NCBI RefSeq assembly: GCF_020907405.1
Contig: NZ_JAJJOE010000004.1
Span: 186,001-250,000 of the forward strand
Reading direction: 5' to 3'
Source: Arthrobacter sp. zg-Y769
GTDB taxonomy: Bacteria > Actinomycetota > Actinomycetes > Actinomycetales > Micrococcaceae
Length of the DNA: 64,000 nucleotides
Positions within the stretch are counted from its first letter, which is position 1. Each line of letters begins with the position of its first letter. A program made the position numbers and the translations under genes. Positions 17,942 through 26,158 of this stretch are shown here, in pieces. The notes under the pieces were generated by a model, which worked only from the letters and a program-made list of their open reading frames with translations, had not been told where the DNA came from and did no database searches.

Positions 17942-19318
17942 ATGAGTCTCAGCACAGATAACATGTCTCCGGACCGCCGGACGGCAAACCCCCCGGCACC
18001 TGCACGCTGGAAGCAGGTGGCGGCATGGGCTGCCTGGGACTGGGGCTCCGCTTCCTTCAACGCCGTGATGACCACCTTTGTGTTCACCGTCTACTTGACC
18101 TCGGAGCAGTTCGGGGACAAGGACCATAATTCCGCCGTCCTCGGCGCCGGCCTCGCCATTGCCGGCGTGGCCGTGGCCGTCCTCGCACCGGTTACCGGCC
18201 AGCGCTCGGACGCCGGCGGACGCCGCCGCACATGGCTGACCGTCAACACCCTGCTGACCTGCGCCCTGGTCGCGGCGTGCTGGTTTGTCCTCCCCGCCCC
18301 CGAGTACCTGATCCTGGGTGTGGCCCTGATCGCTGCGGCGAACCTGTTCTTCGAGTTTGCGGGTGTGAACTACAACGCCATGCTCAGCCAGATCTCCACG
18401 CCGGCTTCGGTCGGAAAGATCAGCGGCCTGGGCTGGGCGATGGGCTACGTAGGCGGAATCGCCGCCCTGGCGCTGGTACTGGTGGGCTTCGTGCAGCCCG
18501 ACGTCGGCTGGTTCGGCGTCACTTCCGAAGACGGACTGAACATCCGGGCCGTGGCACTGTTTTCCGCCGTCTGGTTCCTGCTGTTCGCCCTGCCGCTGAT
18601 GTTCACCGTGCCCGAGGTTCCCCGGCAGGATGCAGTGGCACGGCTGGGGATCCTTGCGTCCTACAAGCTCCTGTTCCAGCGCATCAAGGCCCTCTTCCGG
18701 ACCGACCCCCACACCATTTACTTCCTGCTCGCCAGCGCGGTCTTCCGCGACGGGCTGGCAGCAGTGTTCACGTTCGGCGGCGTTATTGCGGCCGGCACCT
18801 TCGGCTGGGAACTCTCGGAGGTGATCATGTTCGCAATCTTCGGCAACGTGGTGGCCGCCGTCGGGTCCGTGATCGGCGGGTTCCTCGATGACCGTGTCGG
18901 TCCCAAGGCCGTGATCGTCGGTTCGCTGATCGGGCTGATCCTTGCCGGCACTGCCGTGGTGGTGCTGGGCCCGAAGGACCAGGATCTGCTGGGGCTGCAG
19001 TGGACCGGCGACACCACCTTCTGGATCTTCGGCCTGATGCTGTGCCTGTTCGTGGGCCCGGCCCAGTCCGCTTCCCGGGCGTTCCTGGCCCGGCTCGCCA
19101 CGGAGGGCAAGGAAGGCGAGCTGTTCGGCCTGTACGCCACCACCGGGCGGGCGGTCAGCTTCCTGGCCCCCGCCCTGTTCTCGGCCTGCATCGCGATCTT
19201 CGGTTCGCAGCGCTACGGCATCATCGGCATTATGGCCGTGCTGCTGGTGGGCCTGCTGGTCCTGCTCCCGGTCCGCTCCCCCGCAGCACGGACCGCTCCG
19301 CCCGTCGATAAGGACTAA
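17942..19318 (+). CDS. MFS transporter, UMF1/Atg22-like family
   Basis: Inner-membrane protein of 458 residues with 12 predicted helices. The N-terminus AAWAAWDWGSASFNAVMTTFVF is the mark of the UMF1 (Atg22-like) branch of the major facilitator superfamily, as are GQRSDAGGRRR in the loop after helix 2 and FEFAGVNYNAML later on. Members of this branch are thought to export amino acids or other small metabolites, but the substrate here is unknown. It is transcribed divergently from the Mrp operon and is likely leaderless. Confidence 0.85.
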   Translation: MSLSTDNMSPDRRTANPPAPARWKQVAAWAAWDWGSASFNAVMTTFVFTVYLTSEQFGDKDHNSAVLGAGLAIAGVAVAVLAPVTGQRSDAGGRRRTWLTVNTLLTCALVAACWFVLPAPEYLILGVALIAAANLFFEFAGVNYNAMLSQISTPASVGKISGLGWAMGYVGGIAALALVLVGFVQPDVGWFGVTSEDGLNIRAVALFSAVWFLLFALPLMFTVPEVPRQDAVARLGILASYKLLFQRIKALFRTDPHTIYFLLASAVFRDGLAAVFTFGGVIAAGTFGWELSEVIMFAIFGNVVAAVGSVIGGFLDDRVGPKAVIVGSLIGLILAGTAVVVLGPKDQDLLGLQWTGDTTFWIFGLMLCLFVGPAQSASRAFLARLATEGKEGELFGLYATTGRAVSFLAPALFSACIAIFGSQRYGIIGIMAVLLVGLLVLLPVRSPAARTAPPVDKD

Positions 19319-19328
19319 GCGCTATGGG

Positions 19329-19377
19329 TCCGGCCTATGGGCCTGGCTCCGGTTCCGGCCTATGGGCCTGGCTCCGG
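19329..19377. repeat. 24-bp direct repeat, two copies
   Basis: Two identical 24-bp copies (19329-19352 and 19354-19377) with core GGCCTATGGGCCTGGCTC are separated by one base; a shorter partial copy precedes them. They lie between the convergent UMF1-type and dcd genes. A further degenerate repeat of GCCGCCTCCGCCAG follows at about 19427-19470. No terminator with a T tract is visible in this gap. Confidence 0.8.
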
Positions 19378-19492
19378 CGGCAACGAAATTCCTTCGCTCG
19401 CAGAGCTCTCTTGGAATATTAAAGCCGCCTCCGCCAGGCCCTCCGGCCGGACGTTCTCGCCGCCTCCGCCAGCCGGACAGTCCCGCCAGGCC

Positions 19493-20113
19493 CTAGGAGG
19501 CGCTGACTGCGTCCCCGTCCTTGGCCGGGGTGCCGGCAGTGACATCCGTGCGGTGGAAGTTCAGGTGGCTGCGCGACGCCGTCGGGCCGCGCTGGCCCTG
19601 GTAGCGGTTGCCGTAGCGGCCGGAGCCGTAGGCGTGCTCGGCCGGGGAACTGAGCCGGAAGAAGCACAGCTGGCCGATCTTGGAGCCGGGCCACAGCTTG
19701 ATGGGCAGCGTTGCCATGTTGGAAAGCTCCAGCGTGACGTGGCCGGAGAACCCCGGGTCGATAAAGCCGGCGGTGGAGTGCGTCAGCAGCCCCAGCCGGC
19801 CCAGCGAGGACTTGCCCTCCAGCCGCGCGGCAATGTCGTCCGGCAGGGTGACCTGCTCGTAGGTGGAGCCCAGGACAAACTCGCCGGGGTGGAGGATGAA
19901 GGGCTCATCCGGGTCCACTTCCACCAGGCGGGTCAGCTCCGGCTGATCCTGCGAGGGATCAATGTGGGCGTACTTGTGGTTGTCGAAGAGCCGGAAGAAG
20001 CGGTCGATGCGGACATCGACGCTGGAAGGCTGGACCATTGCGGGGTCATAGGGGTCCAGGGCAATCCGGTTGTCGGCAATTTCGGTTCGGATGTCGCGGT
20101 CAGAAATCAGCAC
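19493..20113 (-). CDS. dcd: dCTP deaminase (probably bifunctional dCTP deaminase/dUTPase)
   Basis: Cytosolic enzyme of pyrimidine deoxynucleotide metabolism, 206 residues. It has the trimeric dUTPase-like fold; the active-site block [20 protein letters not shown] with following [13 protein letters not shown] matches the Dcd family. The [13 protein letters not shown] variant is that of enzymes which convert dCTP straight to dUMP (the Mycobacterium and Methanocaldococcus type), so bifunctional activity is inferred. The C-terminal [17 protein letters not shown] closes over the nucleotide. The start is GTG at 20113, 6 nt after TATTTT, hence probably leaderless. Confidence 0.93.
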   Translation of the reverse strand: MLISDRDIRTEIADNRIALDPYDPAMVQPSSVDVRIDRFFRLFDNHKYAHIDPSQDQPELTRLVEVDPDEPFILHPGEFVLGSTYEQVTLPDDIAARLEGKSSLGRLGLLTHSTAGFIDPGFSGHVTLELSNMATLPIKLWPGSKIGQLCFFRLSSPAEHAYGSGRYGNRYQGQRGPTASRSHLNFHRTDVTAGTPAKDGDAVSAS

Positions 20114-20119
20114 TCTTCA

Positions 20120-20125
20120 AAAATA
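20120..20125 (-). promoter_or_regulatory. -10 box of dcd, leaderless type
   Basis: TATTTT on the minus strand ends 6 nt before the GTG start of dcd. Confidence 0.45.
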
Positions 20126-20135
20126 GCGCATGCCC

Positions 20136-20990
20136 CTAGCGGCCGATTTCCGTCCGCACCGCATAGAGCTCGGGGAAAAACGTCAGTTCGAGGGCACGCC
20201 GCAGGAAGCCGGCGCCGCTGGAACCGCCGGTTCCGCGCTTCATGCCGATGGTGCGCTCCACCGTTTTCACGTGTCGGAAACGCCACAGCTGGAAATTGTC
20301 CTCCAGGTCCACCAGCTCTTCGCAGGCCTCGTACACGTCCCAGTTCTCCGCCGGGTTTTCGTAGACGTATTTGTAGACCGCCAGCAGCGACTCGTCATAA
20401 ACGTGCGCCTGCCTCACGTCACGGTCCAGGAGTTCCGGTGCCACCGCGTAGCCGCGGCGGGCTAGGCAGCGGATGAACTCGTCATAGATGCTGGTCCCGG
20501 AAAGCAGGCCGGACAGCAGTTCCTGTGCCGCAGGGTCTGCCGCGAACACGGCAATCATTGCCTCGTTCTTATTGCCGAGCAGGAACTCGACCGCCCGGTA
20601 CTGGTAGGACTGGAACCCGCTGGAGGCACCCAGGTCATCACGGAACCCGGCGTACTCGGACGGAGTCAGGGTTGCCAGCACGGACCACTGCTCGGTCAGC
20701 GAGCGCTGGATGTGCTTGATCCGGGCAATTCCCTTCATGGCCGACCGCAGGTCATCGGCCGCCAGGCGGGCACGTACGGCGAGCAGCTCGTGCAGGACGA
20801 GTTTCAGCCACAGCTCCGAGGTCTGGTGCTGGATGATGAACAGCATCTCGTCGTGGTGCTCCGGGCTGCTCACGGGATGCTGCGCGGAGAGCAGTTCATC
20901 CAGGGCGAGGTAGGACCCGTAGCTCATCTTGTCGCTGAAGTCCCGTTCAATGCCTGCTTCAAGGCTGCGGGTGTTCTCGTTCGGACTCAT
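20136..20990 (-). CDS. kynA: Tryptophan 2,3-dioxygenase
   Basis: Heme enzyme that opens the indole ring of L-tryptophan with O2 to give N-formylkynurenine, the first step of the kynurenine route. The 284-residue protein contains MSYGSYLALDELLSAQ, MLFIIQHQTSELWLKLV and SSGFQSYQYR, all signatures of the family, and WRFRHVKTVERTIG with the proximal heme histidine. The ATG at 20990 is 7 nt after TACCGT, suggesting a leaderless mRNA. No kynureninase or kynurenine formamidase lies beside it in this window, so the rest of the pathway is elsewhere or missing. Confidence 0.95.
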   Translation of the reverse strand: MSPNENTRSLEAGIERDFSDKMSYGSYLALDELLSAQHPVSSPEHHDEMLFIIQHQTSELWLKLVLHELLAVRARLAADDLRSAMKGIARIKHIQRSLTEQWSVLATLTPSEYAGFRDDLGASSGFQSYQYRAVEFLLGNKNEAMIAVFAADPAAQELLSGLLSGTSIYDEFIRCLARRGYAVAPELLDRDVRQAHVYDESLLAVYKYVYENPAENWDVYEACEELVDLEDNFQLWRFRHVKTVERTIGMKRGTGGSSGAGFLRRALELTFFPELYAVRTEIGR

Positions 20991-20997
20991 GCCCACC

Positions 20998-21003
20998 ACG
21001 GTA
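20998..21003 (-). promoter_or_regulatory. -10 box of kynA, leaderless type
   Basis: TACCGT on the minus strand ends 7 nt before the ATG of kynA; no ribosome-binding site lies between. Confidence 0.45.
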
Positions 21004-21059
21004 TCCGCTCGATATGCCAGACTTGGAGTTTTGGCACCGATCCCCCAAAGGAGTCCTTC

Positions 21060-21563
21060 ATGGAACCGGACAACACCCCCGAGATCCCGACAATGCCGCT
21101 GGCCCACGACGACGTCGAAGCACCCGGCGCGGCGCTCGAAGAAGCCATCACCGCAGGCCGTGAAGGCCGGATCACCAACCGCGAGGTTATGTCCGTCATC
21201 TGGACGTCGGAACTGCTCAGCGTAGGGCGCCTCGCCAAGGAAGACGATCCGTCCACCTTCCAGGCAGTGGTCCTGAAGGCCCCCGACGCGGACTACTCCG
21301 TAGCTGCCACCTTCACCTCCCCGGACCGCATCCCGCAGCAGCTGCGCGAGGCAGCACCGGTGATCGTCAAGGCGAGCGGCGAGGCAACCATCCGCAGCAT
21401 TGCCCCGGGATACGGCATGTCAGTGAACCCCGGGCACGAAGTGGGGCTGGAAATCGGCCCGGACGTGGTCGCCTCCCTCAACGAAGCGTCCGCACAGACC
21501 GCTGCCCAGGCGGAGGAACAGGCGGAGGAACAGGCGGAGGAACAGGCGGAGGAACAGGGCTAA
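21060..21563 (+). CDS. SseB-like N-terminal domain protein
   Basis: A 167-residue soluble protein. The middle (about residues 20-145) resembles the SseB N-terminal domain found in many actinobacterial proteins of unknown function: an ALEEAI helix, the strand LSVGRL, DYSVAATFTSPDRIP and the paired segments IRSIAPGYGMSVNPGHEVGLEI. The C-terminus is four perfect AEEQ units. The start is ATG 21060 with AAGGAG upstream. It is divergent from kynA. Function unknown. Confidence 0.65.
   Translation: MEPDNTPEIPTMPLAHDDVEAPGAALEEAITAGREGRITNREVMSVIWTSELLSVGRLAKEDDPSTFQAVVLKAPDADYSVAATFTSPDRIPQQLREAAPVIVKASGEATIRSIAPGYGMSVNPGHEVGLEIGPDVVASLNEASAQTAAQAEEQAEEQAEEQAEEQG
21510..21557 (+). repeat. 12-bp tandem repeat, four perfect copies, coding for AEEQ
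   Basis: GCGGAGGAACAG is repeated four times without mismatch inside the 3' end of the SseB-like gene. Because 12 is a multiple of three, copy number changes would lengthen or shorten the acidic tail without shifting the frame. Confidence 0.95.
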
Positions 21564-21700
21564 TCCTGCGCGGGAAGGGGCAAAAACGGCCGGTTAGGTT
21601 GCGTTATGGCCATTTGATGCCGTTTTTGCAGGCCTAGCCCTTGCAGTGTCGGTGGCGGGGCCTACGCTGGGGAACCTCACAACAGAGGGAGGGCTGTACC

Positions 21701-22768
21701 GTGACCAACTCGAGCGTGGCTTCTTCGATTTGCTCCATCGTTCCGCCGTATCTGCTTGCCCGCCTGGCCGCCGCCGAAGACCCCGCAAAGGCAACGGCGG
21801 CCAAGGCGGCCCGCCGGGCCCTGACCGGGATCGAGGGCGTGGAATCGGCGCGCTCAGTGCCCCGTTCAGCCCCGTCCCGGGGCTCAGGTACCGCGTTTCC
21901 CCCATCCCTGCGCCGTTCCATCGCCGATGCCCTGGGCCTCGAGGAACTGCCGGGCACCGTGGTGCGCTCCGAGGGCGAACCGGCCACGGGGGACGCGGCG
22001 GTGGATGAAACCTATGACGGTCTCGGTGCCACCTACCGGCTTTTCAGCGATGCGTACGGCCGCTCCTCGCTCGACGGTGCAGGGCGGACGCTGGAGGCCA
22101 CGGTCCATTACGGGCACGCCTACGACAACGCCTTCTGGGACGGTTCGCGGATGGTGCTCGGCGACGGCGACGGCGAGGTGTTCGAACGTTTCAGCAAATC
22201 CCTCACCGTGATCGGCCACGAGCTGACCCACGGCATCATCCAGTACACCGCACAGTTGGATTACCGCGACCAGGCCGGAGCGCTGAACGAATCAGTGGCG
22301 GATGTGTTCGGCGTCCTGGTTGAGCAGAAGCTGCTGGGCCAGAGTGCTGACCAGGCCAGCTGGCTGGTCGGCGAAGGCCTGTTCACGGATTTGGTCCAGG
22401 GACGGGCGCTGCGGTCGCTGCAGGCGCCGGGCACGGCCTATGACGACGACGTGCTCGGCAAGGACCCGCAGCCGGCCTCCATGGAGGACTTTGTGAAGAC
22501 CGCGGCGGACAACGGCGGTGTCCACATCAACTCGGGGATCCCCAACCGCGCCTTCTACCTGGTGGCTGAGGCCCTGGGCGGGTATGCCTGGGAGCGTGCC
22601 GGCCAGATCTGGTACGACACCATCACGGAACGCAATTTCCCCGCAGACGCCACCTTCGCCGTCTTCGCCGCCGCTACGCTCACTGCAGCGGAAAAACGGT
22701 ACGGAGCCGGAGCGGAGGAAAGTACTGCTGTGCAGGCCGCATGGAAAGAGGTTAACGTCTTGGTATGA
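21701..22768 (+). CDS. Protealysin-like M4 metalloprotease (thermolysin family)
   Basis: Zinc metalloprotease of 355 residues. It has no signal peptide and only a short propeptide with the CSIVPPYLL box (residues 11-19) that marks protealysin-type precursors. The zinc site is complete: H173-E174-L-T-H177, with E197 in GALNESVADVFG as third ligand; H275 in VHINSGIPNRAFY is the transition-state histidine. Protealysins act inside the cell or leave it without the Sec route. The start is GTG 21701 after GAGGGAGGG. The stop overlaps the next gene, an emfourin-like inhibitor, by 4 nt, an arrangement known for Serratia protealysin. Confidence 0.92.
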   Translation: MTNSSVASSICSIVPPYLLARLAAAEDPAKATAAKAARRALTGIEGVESARSVPRSAPSRGSGTAFPPSLRRSIADALGLEELPGTVVRSEGEPATGDAAVDETYDGLGATYRLFSDAYGRSSLDGAGRTLEATVHYGHAYDNAFWDGSRMVLGDGDGEVFERFSKSLTVIGHELTHGIIQYTAQLDYRDQAGALNESVADVFGVLVEQKLLGQSADQASWLVGEGLFTDLVQGRALRSLQAPGTAYDDDVLGKDPQPASMEDFVKTAADNGGVHINSGIPNRAFYLVAEALGGYAWERAGQIWYDTITERNFPADATFAVFAAATLTAAEKRYGAGAEESTAVQAAWKEVNVLV

Positions 22769-23046
22769 GACTGGTTGTAGTGCGCAGCGGCGGCTTCGCA
22801 GGCATGCAGCGCACCTGGAGCACGCAGGTCAGCTCCGAAGAGGCACAGGAGCGGTGGCTGCCGCTCCTCAGCGATCCGCCCGAGGCCGCGGACGGCGAAC
22901 CGGACCGGTTCATCTATGAAATCTCCGTAGGACCGGCGGCCGTCACCATCCCGGAACGGCAGGTGAAGGGCAGGTGGCGCGAACTCGTGGAGCGTGCCCG
23001 GAACGGCGACGCCGGACAGGCCACCGGCGAGGCTGCCCGGGAGTAG
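22765..23046 (+). CDS. Emfourin-like protealysin inhibitor
   Basis: A 93-residue protein whose ATG overlaps the protease stop codon (ATGA). It begins MRLVVVRSGGFAGMQRTWS and contains DRFIYEISVG and TIPERQVKGRWREL, matching the emfourin family of small protein inhibitors encoded beside protealysin genes. The predicted role is to hold the M4 protease inactive in the cytoplasm, which explains why the pair is translationally coupled. The last 15 residues are Ala/Gly-rich and probably disordered. The assignment rests on family resemblance and position. Confidence 0.8.
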   Translation: MRLVVVRSGGFAGMQRTWSTQVSSEEAQERWLPLLSDPPEAADGEPDRFIYEISVGPAAVTIPERQVKGRWRELVERARNGDAGQATGEAARE

Positions 23047-23159
23047 GCCCGATGCCTGCAGGGCGAACCGGAACCCATCGGGGAACGGCCCTGCACGGAT
23101 TAGGCAACCGGCGGGTTCCATGTAAAGTTAGGAGCTGTGCCGGATCCCTTCCGGACACT

Positions 23160-23233
23160 GCGGGCGTAGCTCAATGGTAGAGCGCTAGCTTCCCAAGCTT
23201 GATACGCGGGTTCGATTCCCGTCGCCCGCTCCA
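23160..23233 (+). tRNA. tRNA-Gly (anticodon CCC)
   Basis: A complete cloverleaf: acceptor GCGGGCG pairs with CGCCCGC, D arm GCTC-AATGGTA-GAGC, anticodon loop TTCCCAA (CCC at 34-36), T arm CGGGTTCGATTCCCG, and an encoded CCA end at 23231-23233. The anticodon stem has one T-T mismatch. Reads GGG codons. Confidence 0.95.
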
Positions 23234-23283
23234 CTGTGACCAACCGGTGTCAACCCCCGGCTCGAGTTCCGGCGTAATCGGCG

Positions 23284-23289
23284 TAGACT
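23284..23289 (+). promoter_or_regulatory. -10 box of panD, leaderless type
   Basis: TAGACT ends 8 nt before the ATG at 23298; there is no ribosome-binding site in the gap. Confidence 0.5.
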
Positions 23290-23297
23290 TGTCCGCG

Positions 23298-23759
23298 ATG
23301 AACCGGAAAATGTTTAAGTCCAAAATCCACCGTGCAACGGTGACCCATGCCGACCTTCACTACGTGGGCTCCGTGACGGTTGACCTCGACCTCCTTGAAG
23401 CCGCGGATATCCTGCCCGGCGAGCTCGTATCGATCGTCGACGTCGACAACGGCGCCCGGCTGGAGACGTACACCATCGCCGGCGAGCGGGGCTCGGGGGT
23501 GCTGGGCATCAACGGCGCCGCGGCACACCTGGTACATGTGGGCGACACGGTCATCCTCATCACCTACGCAGACATGACCACCGAAGAAGCGCGCACCTTT
23601 GTGCCCACCGTGGTCCACGTTGATTCCGCCAACCGGATCCTGGAGCTTGGAACGGACCCGGCCGAGGCCGTGACCGAGGGGACCGAGCGTCCTCCGCTGG
23701 CCCTGGACAACACCCAGGTCATGGCCGGCAACCCGGGCGCCGCCGCCGAAGCCAGATAG
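23298..23759 (+). CDS. panD: Aspartate 1-decarboxylase
   Basis: Pyruvoyl enzyme that decarboxylates L-aspartate to beta-alanine for pantothenate and coenzyme A. The 153-residue proenzyme has the self-cleavage site G24-S25 in HYVGSVTVD; Ser25 becomes the pyruvoyl group. K9 and the R-x-x-T segment near residue 55 ([13 protein letters not shown]), and [16 protein letters not shown], are typical of the family. The C-terminal 20 residues are an extra Pro/Gly/Ala tail. No other pan genes are adjacent. The ATG is 8 nt after a -10 box, so the mRNA is probably leaderless. Confidence 0.95.
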   Translation: MNRKMFKSKIHRATVTHADLHYVGSVTVDLDLLEAADILPGELVSIVDVDNGARLETYTIAGERGSGVLGINGAAAHLVHVGDTVILITYADMTTEEARTFVPTVVHVDSANRILELGTDPAEAVTEGTERPPLALDNTQVMAGNPGAAAEAR

Positions 23760-23768
23760 CCGCATCCG

Positions 23769-24695
23769 GTGCTGGGGGTACTCACCGGATTCGCCGTTGT
23801 CTGGATCATCATCCTCACCGGCTATGCAATCGGCCGGCTCGGGGTACTGGGGGAAAACGCCCAGACCGTACTGAGCCGCCTGGCGTTCTTCGTCGCATCC
23901 CCGGCGCTGCTGCTCACTACCCTCAGTGATGCGGACCTGCGCACGGTCTTTTCGCTCCCGCTGCTGGTGGCCGCCGCCAGCGCCGGAGCCACGGCGCTCC
24001 TGTATGTGCTCGTCACCCGCTGGTGGCTGCGCCGTCCGCTGCCCGAGGTCCTTGTCTCGGCCATGTCCTCGTCCCTGGTGAATGCCGCCAACCTTGGGCT
24101 GCCTATCTGCGTGTATGTCCTCGGGGACGCCGCCTACATCGCGCCCGTGCTGATATTCCAGCTCGCCTTCTTCACCCCCTTCTTCCTGATGATGATGGAT
24201 TCGGCCACCAGCGGCCGGCGGACGTCCATCCGGATCTTTGCAGGCCAGGTGGTGCGCAACCCGATCATCGTCGGTTCCCTGATCGGCCTGCTGCTGGCTG
24301 CCACCGGCACGCAGCTGCCCGAAATCATCCACGAACCCGTCTCCCTGATCGGCGGAGCCGCGGTTCCTGCCATGCTGCTGGCCTTCGGCCTCTCCCTGGT
24401 GGGTTCGCGGCCGCTGGACGCGGACGGCGGCCGGCGGGTCGACGTCGTCCTCGCCTCTGCCTTCAAGCTCCTTGTCCAGCCCCTGCTGGCTTTCCTGCTG
24501 GCACGCTTCATCCTCGGCATGGACGGGCACCTGCTTTTCGCCGTCGTCGTGACCGCTGCCCTGCCCACCGCGCAGAATGTGTTCGTTGCCGCGGCCCGCT
24601 ACGGGGAAGGCGTGCTGGTCGCCAAGGACACCGTGCTCCTCACCACCATTGCCTCGCTCCCCGTGCTGGTTCTGGCCGCGGCCCTACTGACCTGA
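23769..24695 (+). CDS. AEC family transporter (auxin efflux carrier type)
   Basis: Inner-membrane carrier of 308 residues with about ten helices in two fivefold halves. The N-half has LSRLAFFVASPALLL and SSSLVNAANLGLPI, and the second half has VPAMLLAFGLSLVGSRPL and TAALPTAQNVFVAAARYGEG, all typical of the AEC family, which moves organic acids or amino acids. It starts with GTG 9 nt after panD, so it may be cotranscribed with it; a role with aspartate or beta-alanine is only a guess. Confidence 0.85.
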   Translation: MLGVLTGFAVVWIIILTGYAIGRLGVLGENAQTVLSRLAFFVASPALLLTTLSDADLRTVFSLPLLVAAASAGATALLYVLVTRWWLRRPLPEVLVSAMSSSLVNAANLGLPICVYVLGDAAYIAPVLIFQLAFFTPFFLMMMDSATSGRRTSIRIFAGQVVRNPIIVGSLIGLLLAATGTQLPEIIHEPVSLIGGAAVPAMLLAFGLSLVGSRPLDADGGRRVDVVLASAFKLLVQPLLAFLLARFILGMDGHLLFAVVVTAALPTAQNVFVAAARYGEGVLVAKDTVLLTTIASLPVLVLAAALLT

Positions 24696-24701
24696 GGCAA
24701 C

Positions 24702-24720
24702 ACCCGGTTTGGCGGGTTTT
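24702..24720 (+). terminator. Weak intrinsic terminator after the AEC carrier gene
   Basis: ACCCG and CGGGT form a 5-bp stem around a six-base loop, directly followed by TTT, 7 nt after the stop codon. Confidence 0.4.
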
Positions 24721-24835
24721 GATGTGGCATAAATTACGTTCAAGGCATATGGTCAAACCGAAGGCTGCTTAGTGTGCAGCCCGTCACCTGCACCGCCGCA
24801 GGCGACGCCTACGACGAGGTGGAGGCACAGTACCG

Positions 24836-26158
24836 ATGCCAAAGGACGCAAGATACTGGGGGCGTACCCGGAAAGGGGCACGGGCTGCTGCCGGCGTTGC
24901 TCTGGCCCTGGGTGCGACTCTCCTGACCGGCTGCGGAACCGACGAGGGCGCAGTGCCCACATTGACCTGGTATATCAACCCGGATGCGGGCGGCCAGGCA
25001 GAACTGGCGAAGCAGTGCAGCGAGGCCTCCGGGGGTGCCTACACCATCGAGACCTCCCTGCTGCCCAATGATGCCGCCTCCCAGCGCGAACAGCTGGCAC
25101 GGCGGCTCGCGGCCGGCGACAAGAGCATGGACATCATGAGTCTCGACCCGCCCAACGTGCCGGAGTACGCAGAACCCGGCTACCTGGCCCCGGTCCCCGA
25201 CGACGTCGCCCAGCGCACCACCGAGGGCGTCCTGGAAGGTGCCCTCGAGGGTGCCAAGTGGAAAGACAAAGTGGTGGCCGTCCCGTTCTGGGCCAACACC
25301 CAGATCCTTTGGTACCGCAAATCCGTTGCTGAAGCGGCGCAGCTGGACATGACCAAGCCGGTTACCTGGGACCAGATCATCGCTGCCGCCGAGAGCCAGG
25401 ACAAGTACATCGGCGTGCAGGGCGCCCGCGCCGAGTCCATGACCGTCTGGGTCAACGCCCTGGTGGCGTCGGCCGGCGGCCAGATCGTGGAGAACCCGGA
25501 CGCACCGGCGGACGAACTCAGGCTGGGACTGGATTCCGAGGCCGGTAAGCAGGCCGCCGACGTCGTTTCCACCATCGGCAAGGAAGGCCTGGGCGGTCCC
25601 GGGCTGCCCACGCAGACGGAAAATACGTCCATGATCCAGTTCCAGGGCGATCAGGGCTCTTTCATGGTCAACTACCCCTTCGTCTGGCCGGCCACCAACG
25701 CATCGGTCGAGGAAGGCGCACTGCCTGAATCCCTCATCGACGACATCGGCTGGGCCCTCTACCCGGCTATGAACGAGGGCGAGGACACCGCTCCCCCGCT
25801 GGGCGGCATCAACCTCGGGGTGGGCTCCAACAGCCAGCACCCCGATCTGGCGTTCGAGGCCATCGAATGCATTGTTTCGCCCGAGAACCAGGCCCAGTAC
25901 TTCACAACCAACGGCAACCCGCCGTCGAATGAAGAGGCCTACAACGCACCGGGGATCGAAGAGACATTCCCGATGGCTCCGACCATCCGGGATTCGCTGG
26001 AGCTGGCCGTTCCGCGGCCGCAGACCCCGTACTACAACGAAATCTCCACCGGCATCCAGCAGACCTGGACCCCGCCGAGCGACGTAAACCCCGATACCAC
26101 TCCGGCCGAGAGCCAGGAATTCATTCTCGAAGTCCTTAGAGGGGAGAAACTGCTGTGA
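24836..26158 (+). CDS. lpqY: LpqY-like sugar-binding lipoprotein of an ABC importer
   Basis: Extracytoplasmic solute-binding protein of 440 residues. The N-terminal signal ends in the lipobox LLTGC with the lipidated Cys at residue 33. The mature part is a type I sugar-binding fold with family segments such as FWANTQILWYRKS, QFQGDQGSFMVNYPFVWP and PPLGGINLGVG. Together with the next three genes it matches the LpqY-SugABC trehalose importer of mycobacteria, best shown by the strong likeness of the second permease to SugB. The substrate is probably trehalose or a related glucoside (inference). Its stop overlaps the sugA start by 4 nt. Confidence 0.82.
   Translation: MPKDARYWGRTRKGARAAAGVALALGATLLTGCGTDEGAVPTLTWYINPDAGGQAELAKQCSEASGGAYTIETSLLPNDAASQREQLARRLAAGDKSMDIMSLDPPNVPEYAEPGYLAPVPDDVAQRTTEGVLEGALEGAKWKDKVVAVPFWANTQILWYRKSVAEAAQLDMTKPVTWDQIIAAAESQDKYIGVQGARAESMTVWVNALVASAGGQIVENPDAPADELRLGLDSEAGKQAADVVSTIGKEGLGGPGLPTQTENTSMIQFQGDQGSFMVNYPFVWPATNASVEEGALPESLIDDIGWALYPAMNEGEDTAPPLGGINLGVGSNSQHPDLAFEAIECIVSPENQAQYFTTNGNPPSNEEAYNAPGIEETFPMAPTIRDSLELAVPRPQTPYYNEISTGIQQTWTPPSDVNPDTTPAESQEFILEVLRGEKLL

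Noticed and set aside
23160-23233. Integration (att) site at the tRNA-Gly gene
   Set aside because: No integrase, no repeated 3' tRNA fragment and no foreign-looking genes near it.
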